Positions 59,963-64,000 of a DNA stretch of 64,000 bases are shown here, in pieces. This DNA comes from Tabrizicola sp. (GTDB lineage Bacteria > Pseudomonadota > Alphaproteobacteria > Rhodobacterales > Rhodobacteraceae). The first letter of the stretch is position 1. Every line of letters begins with the position of its first letter. The position numbers and the translations under genes were made by a program. The stretch covers positions 62,001 through 126,000 of the forward strand of contig NZ_JAEULO010000021.1 of NCBI RefSeq assembly GCF_016793705.1. Reading direction: 5' to 3'. The notes below the pieces were generated by a model. The model was not told where the DNA came from. It saw only the letters and a program-made list of their open reading frames with translations, and did not search any database.

Positions 59963-61128
59963 GCGCTGCGGCGGTCGGCGAGGAGCGCGCGAAGGATTCC
60001 GTTCAGCATCATGACGCCGGTTTCGGTTGTGCGCATGCGGTCGCCGTCGCGGGTCACGAGGCCGAGCTCGATGACTTCGTCCAGCGTGATCTGCGGAAGC
60101 GGTTGGCCCGCGAGCGCGGCGTAGCGGTCGAGCGAGGCGCCTTCGCGCAGGCGCAGGGCGAACATCAGATATTCGCTGGCGCGGTCCTCGGGCGAAAGGC
60201 GGTCGCGGTGTTCGGCGGAGCCGGGAGCGGTGAGCGTGCGGTCGAGCCACGGGACGGGCATCCGTTCGGCTTCGGTCGCGAATCGGGCCGAATCGAGGGT
60301 GAGTCGGCCATGCGCGCCGGGGCCGATCCCGGCATAGTCGCCCATGCGCCAGTAAATCAGGTTGTGCCGCGATTCGTCGCCGGGGCGGGCGTGATTCGAT
60401 ACTTCGTAGGCAGGAAGGCCGGCCGCGCCGGTGATCTCTTGCGTCAACTCGAACAGGTCGGCTGACAGGTCTTCCTCGGGCAGGCCGCGCAGGAGGTTCC
60501 TGGCGTGCATCTGGCCGAAGACGGTGCCGTCCTCGATGGTGAGTTGGTAGAGCGAGAGATGCGAGGTGCCGAAGTCGAGCGCGCGGAGGAGTTCGTCGCG
60601 CCAGGCGGCGAGGGTCTGGTTCTGGCGGGCGTAGATCAGGTCGATGGAGACGCGCTGGAAGGTGGACTGGGCGATGGCGATGGCGGCTTTCGCTTCGTCG
60701 ACCGAGTGCATCCGACCGAGGCGGCGAAGGTCGTCCGGATCAAGCGATTGAATCCCAAGGGAAACCCGGTTGACGCCCGCCTTGGCGTAGCCGTCGAAAC
60801 GGGCGGCCTCGACCGAGCCGGGGTTGGCCTCCAGGGTGATCTCGACATCGTTCGCGAGGGTCCAGGTGGCGCGGATGCGGTCGAGGATGCCCTGGACGGT
60901 GGCGGCCTCCATCAGCGAAGGCGTGCCGCCGCCGAAGAAGACGGAGTTCAGGATGCGGCCCCGGGTCAGGGCGCCGATGCGGTCGATCTCGGCCTGGAAG
61001 GCGGTCAGCCAGCGGGATTGGTCGATACGGGCGGCGACATGGCTGTTGAAGTCGCAGTAGGGGCATTTCGACTGGCAGAAGGGCCAGTGTATATACAGGC
61101 CGAAGCCCGCGTGGCGCCAGTCGTCCAT
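59959..61128 (-). CDS. hemW: radical SAM heme chaperone HemW
   Basis: 389 residues. The radical-SAM cluster motif CQSKCPYCDFNSH follows YIHWPF near the N-terminus; FFGGGTPSL and ITLEANPGSVE are HemW/HemN-family blocks, and the C-terminal HemN domain is present. Long mis-annotated as an oxygen-independent coproporphyrinogen oxidase; the family now is taken as heme chaperone. Leftward operon rph-rdgB-hemW, adjacent to rdgB without a gap. Confidence 0.92.
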   Translation of the reverse strand: MDDWRHAGFGLYIHWPFCQSKCPYCDFNSHVAARIDQSRWLTAFQAEIDRIGALTRGRILNSVFFGGGTPSLMEAATVQGILDRIRATWTLANDVEITLEANPGSVEAARFDGYAKAGVNRVSLGIQSLDPDDLRRLGRMHSVDEAKAAIAIAQSTFQRVSIDLIYARQNQTLAAWRDELLRALDFGTSHLSLYQLTIEDGTVFGQMHARNLLRGLPEEDLSADLFELTQEITGAAGLPAYEVSNHARPGDESRHNLIYWRMGDYAGIGPGAHGRLTLDSARFATEAERMPVPWLDRTLTAPGSAEHRDRLSPEDRASEYLMFALRLREGASLDRYAALAGQPLPQITLDEVIELGLVTRDGDRMRTTETGVMMLNGILRALLADRRSA

Positions 61129-61734
61129 CTACGGGAACAGGGCGGCGACGAGCTTGCGGAAGGCGTCTGCGCGGTGGGAGAGGCGGTTCTTCTCCCAACG
61201 GTCCATCTCGCCGAAAGTCTGGCTGTAGCCGTCGGGCATGAAGATCGGGTCGAAGCCGTGGCCTTGCTCACCGCGACCGGGCCAGACGAGGTAGCCGGGG
61301 GATTTGCCTTCGAAGACAAGGTCTTGCCCGTCCGGGGTCGCAAGGACGAGGGTGCAGCAGAATTGTGCTCGGCGGGGTTCGGGGGCGTGGATCGCCTCCA
61401 GTTCGCGCCAGACCCGTTCCATGCCGACGGCGAAGTCGCGGCCCATGGCGGTGGTGGCCCAGTCGGCTGTAAATACACTCGGCGCGCCGTTAAGGGCGTC
61501 GACCGCCAACCCCGAGTCATCGGCCAGCGTGACGAGGCCAGAGGCTTTCGCGGCAGCGTGGGCCTTCAGGCGGGCGTTGCCGATGAAGGTGGTTTCCGTC
61601 TCCTCGGGCTCGGGCAGGCCAAGCTCGCCCGCGCCGGTGACGGTCACGTCGAAGGGGCCCAGAAGATCGGCGATCTCTTCCAGCTTGCCACGGTTGTGCG
61701 TGGCGACCAGCAGGCGATCCCCCCGCTTCAGCAT
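61129..61734 (-). CDS. rdgB: non-canonical purine NTP pyrophosphatase (RdgB/HAM1)
   Basis: 201 residues: LLVATHNRGKLEEI, ETETTFIGNARLKA, LADDSGLAVDAL and GHGFDPIFMPDGYSQTFGEM are conserved RdgB blocks. Removes dITP/XTP. ATG (MLKRGD) chosen; an 11-residue in-frame extension lies in the rph 3' end. Confidence 0.94.
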   Translation of the reverse strand: MLKRGDRLLVATHNRGKLEEIADLLGPFDVTVTGAGELGLPEPEETETTFIGNARLKAHAAAKASGLVTLADDSGLAVDALNGAPSVFTADWATTAMGRDFAVGMERVWRELEAIHAPEPRRAQFCCTLVLATPDGQDLVFEGKSPGYLVWPGRGEQGHGFDPIFMPDGYSQTFGEMDRWEKNRLSHRADAFRKLVAALFP

Positions 61735-61735
61735 C

Positions 61736-62452
61736 TTACAGACCCAGCGCCGCCCGTTGCGCGGCAACCAGCGCAGCGTTGCCCTGGCGGGCGAGGTCGA
61801 GGAGGTGGAGAAGCTCGTCCTGGCTGAAGGCGGAGCCCTCGGCGGACATCTGCACTTCGACCAGCTTGCCCGCGCCGGTCATCACGAAGTTTCCGTCGGT
61901 CCCCGCCGCCGAATCCTCGGCATAGTCGAGATCCAGCACCGGCTGCCCGGCATAGACGCCGCAGGAGACGGCGGAAACGTGGTCCAGGATCGGGTCGCTG
62001 ATGATCACGCCCGAGGTCAGGAGCTTGTTGACGGCAAGACGCAAAGCGACCCAGCCGCCGGTGATCGAGGCGCAGCGGGTGCCGCCGTCGGCCTGGATCA
62101 CGTCGCAGTCCACCACGATCTGCCGTTCGCCCAGGGCCTGCCGGTCCACGCCTGCCCGCAGCGAGCGCCCGATAAGGCGTTGAATTTCCTGTGTGCGACC
62201 GGATTGCTTGCCCGCGGCCGCCTCTCTCCGCGTCCGCGAATTGGTGGCGCGGGGCAGCATGCCGTATTCCGCCGTCACCCAGCCCTGGCCGGTGTTCTTC
62301 AGGAAGGGCGGCGCCTTGTCCTCGATGGTGGCAGAGCAGAGGACATGGGTTTCACCCATCCTGATCAGGCAAGAGCCCTCGGCATGCTTCATCACGCCGG
62401 TTTCGATTGAAACCGCCCGAAGATCGCTTAGTTTTCTGCCTGACGGACGCAT
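61736..62452 (-). CDS. rph: ribonuclease PH
   Basis: 238 residues: [19 protein letters not shown], the R-rich active-site region [33 protein letters not shown] and the phosphate/metal segment [20 protein letters not shown]. Trims tRNA 3' ends by phosphorolysis. Divergent from hrcA. Confidence 0.95.
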   Translation of the reverse strand: MRPSGRKLSDLRAVSIETGVMKHAEGSCLIRMGETHVLCSATIEDKAPPFLKNTGQGWVTAEYGMLPRATNSRTRREAAAGKQSGRTQEIQRLIGRSLRAGVDRQALGERQIVVDCDVIQADGGTRCASITGGWVALRLAVNKLLTSGVIISDPILDHVSAVSCGVYAGQPVLDLDYAEDSAAGTDGNFVMTGAGKLVEVQMSAEGSAFSQDELLHLLDLARQGNAALVAAQRAALGL

Positions 62453-62521
62453 TGCCGGACCTCTCTGCTCGGACTGCGGCCACATATGCAACCACAGGCA
62501 GGGGATGCAACCCCGATTACC

Positions 62522-63592
62522 ATGACCAGCCCGCAGCCGATCCTGACCGAGATGAACGACCGCACCCGCGAGGTGTTTCGCCGGGTGGTCGAGGGCTACC
62601 TGACCTCCGGGGAGCCGGTGGGGTCGCGCACGTTGACGCGCACGCTGTCGGAAAAGGTCTCGGCGGCGACGGTGCGCAATGTGATGCAGGATCTGGAGTA
62701 TCTCGGGCTTCTGGACAGTCCGCATGTCTCGGCAGGTCGGGTTCCGACGCAGGCGGGCTTGCGGATGTTCGTGGACAGCCTGCTGGAGGTCGGCCAGGTC
62801 GCTCCCGAGGATCAGGAGCGGATCGACGCGACGCTGGGGGTGAATGATCAGGATGTGACGACGCTCTTGGACGAGGTGGGGGCCGCGCTGTCGGTGATCA
62901 CCCGGGGGGCGAGCGTGGTGTTGTCGCCGAAACGCGAGGCAGCGATCCGGCATATCGAATTCGTCAGCCTTGGTGCCGAGCGGGCGCTTGTGGTGCTGGT
63001 CTTCGCCGACGGGCAGGTGGAAAACCGGGTTTTCGTGCCGCCGCCGGGGCAGACTCCTTCCTCCATGCGCGAGGCAGCGAATTTCCTGAACGCGCTGGCC
63101 GAGGGGCGGACGCTGTCCGAACTTCGCGCGCGGATGGCTCGCGAAATCGCCAGCCGGAGGCAAGAGATCGATTCGCTGGCGCGGCAGCTGGTCGAAAGCG
63201 GCCTCGCCCTGTGGGAGAATGCGGGGGAGCCATCGGAGCGGCTGATCGTGCGCGGCCGGGCCAACCTGATCGGCGAGGCGGCGGATCAGGGCGAGATCGA
63301 CCGGATCCGCGTGCTGTTCGATGACCTCGAGCGCAAGCGGGATATTGCCGAATTCCTGAACCTGACCGAGGCGGGCGAAGGTGTGCGCATTTTTATCGGG
63401 TCCGAGAACAAGCTTTTCTCACTTTCCGGTTCAAGTCTGGTGGTTTCTCCCTATATGAACGCTGATCGAAAGATCATCGGCGCGGTGGGCGTCATCGGTC
63501 CGACCCGGCTCAACTATGGCCGCATCGTGCCGATCGTCGACTACACCGCACAGCTGGTGGGCCGCCTGGTCTCTGACCGCGGCAAGGCGTGA
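62522..63592 (+). CDS. hrcA: heat-inducible transcription repressor HrcA
   Basis: 356 residues: N-terminal HTH ([82 protein letters not shown]) and a C-terminal GAF-like regulatory domain. The ATG before TSPQP was chosen; one in-frame ATG 12 codons upstream is possible. Represses groESL and other CIRCE operons. No CIRCE inverted repeat is visible upstream of it or of grpE. Confidence 0.94.
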   Translation: MTSPQPILTEMNDRTREVFRRVVEGYLTSGEPVGSRTLTRTLSEKVSAATVRNVMQDLEYLGLLDSPHVSAGRVPTQAGLRMFVDSLLEVGQVAPEDQERIDATLGVNDQDVTTLLDEVGAALSVITRGASVVLSPKREAAIRHIEFVSLGAERALVVLVFADGQVENRVFVPPPGQTPSSMREAANFLNALAEGRTLSELRARMAREIASRRQEIDSLARQLVESGLALWENAGEPSERLIVRGRANLIGEAADQGEIDRIRVLFDDLERKRDIAEFLNLTEAGEGVRIFIGSENKLFSLSGSSLVVSPYMNADRKIIGAVGVIGPTRLNYGRIVPIVDYTAQLVGRLVSDRGKA

Positions 63593-63607
63593 CAAGAGGA
63601 CGTGCGA

Positions 63608-64000
63608 ATGTCGCAGGAAGAAACCACCGCCTCTGAGGTGGAACCGGAAGAGTTTGAGGCCGCGGTCGTCGATGAGCTGGAGGTCCTGCGGGCCGAGCGC
63701 GACGAGTTGCGTGACAAGTTCATGCGGGTGCTGGCGGATGCCGAGAATTCCCGCAAACGCGCCGAGCGCGACCGGAAAGAGGCTGAGATGTACGGCGGGA
63801 CGCGGCTCGCACGCGACCTCTTGCCGGTCTACGACAACCTGAACCGCGCGATCCAGGCGATCCCCGAGGAAAGCCGCGAAGCTTCGGCGGCGCTGATCGA
63901 GGGGGTGGAGCTGACCCTGCGCGAGCTGACCAATGTGATGACCAAGCACGGGGTGACGCCGATTTCCCCCGCCGTGGGCGATCAGTTCGACCCGCAACTG
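63608..64000 (+). CDS. grpE: nucleotide exchange factor GrpE (partial, C-terminus outside window)
   Basis: 131 residues visible: an acidic N-terminus, long coiled-coil helix (VVDELEVLRAERDELRDKFMRVLADAENSRKRAERDRKEAE) and the start of the beta domain (GVELTLRELTNVMTKHGVTPI). Exchanges nucleotide on DnaK. Sixteen bases after hrcA; runs off the right edge. Confidence 0.95.
   Translation, partial: MSQEETTASEVEPEEFEAAVVDELEVLRAERDELRDKFMRVLADAENSRKRAERDRKEAEMYGGTRLARDLLPVYDNLNRAIQAIPEESREASAALIEGVELTLRELTNVMTKHGVTPISPAVGDQFDPQL

Noticed and set aside
62453-62521. CIRCE element upstream of hrcA
   Set aside because: No TTAGCACTC-N9-GAGTGCTAA inverted repeat; only a short direct repeat ATGCAACC is seen.

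Overview
The window reads as a chromosomal segment of a high-GC alphaproteobacterium of the Rhodobacteraceae (Rhodobacter/Gemmobacter/Tabrizicola-like). The evidence is the conserved origin-proximal gene set (secB, dnaQ, coaE, aroE, maf, hemJ, rho, mnmE, mnmG, rsmG, parA, parB, hemW, rdgB, rph, hrcA, grpE), the TimA/FxsA pair at the left edge, and an alphaproteobacterial EcfG/NepR/PhyR general stress response locus. Genes are tightly packed, often with ATGA stop/start overlaps. No rRNA, tRNA, insertion sequence or CRISPR array was seen.

Layout. (1) 1-1045: timA (partial) and fxsA. (2) 1081-14900: a stress-response island. It holds an AI-2E-type membrane protein, a small unknown protein, a DUF1328 protein, a three-gene membrane-stress operon, ecfG-nepR divergent from phyR, a phospholipase D-like protein, a PRC-barrel protein, two HWE-type sensor kinases (one apparently degenerate), a Crp/Fnr regulator and a pseudo-receiver. 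Several intergenic gaps here carry GGAAC-N16/17-(C)GTT motifs, the EcfG promoter signature, so the island probably contains both the regulator and part of its regulon. (3) 14910-23896: an indolepyruvate:ferredoxin oxidoreductase / MarR / cyclase operon divergent from a molybdenum hydroxylase operon that ends in a MoaD-like gene. (4) 23893-29418: a GntR-regulated, hydroxyproline-type catabolic cluster (DapA-like lyase, DadA-like oxidase, proline-racemase-family enzyme, two SDRs). (5) 29529-40639: a gbpR / chvE-gguABC sugar transport unit in one operon with non-phosphorylating arabinose/galactose enzymes, ending in a 2-oxoglutarate-semialdehyde dehydrogenase and an aldose epimerase. (6) 40569-48629: a LacI-regulated inositol/rhizopine-like cluster (desaturase-like oxygenase plus Rieske ferredoxin on one side; TIM-barrel isomerase, ABC transporter and inositol-type dehydrogenase on the other), with a truncated PanB-like gene at its left junction. 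(7) 48823-64000: the conserved origin-proximal block.

How the parts fit. The hydroxyproline-type and arabinose-type routes both lead to 2-oxoglutarate semialdehyde, and the one dehydrogenase gene for that intermediate lies between them. The moc-like cluster has the parts for uptake, oxidative demethylation and inositol-type oxidation of a cyclitol. In the core block, genes run leftward from maf and rightward from hemJ, diverging from a 405-bp gene-free stretch with DnaA-box-like motifs. Two parS sites lie inside mnmG and rsmG just upstream of parAB. The maf-hemJ gap is therefore the best candidate for the chromosomal origin. From memory of related genomes, fxsA and secB are usually neighbours; here about 47 kb of accessory genes separate them.
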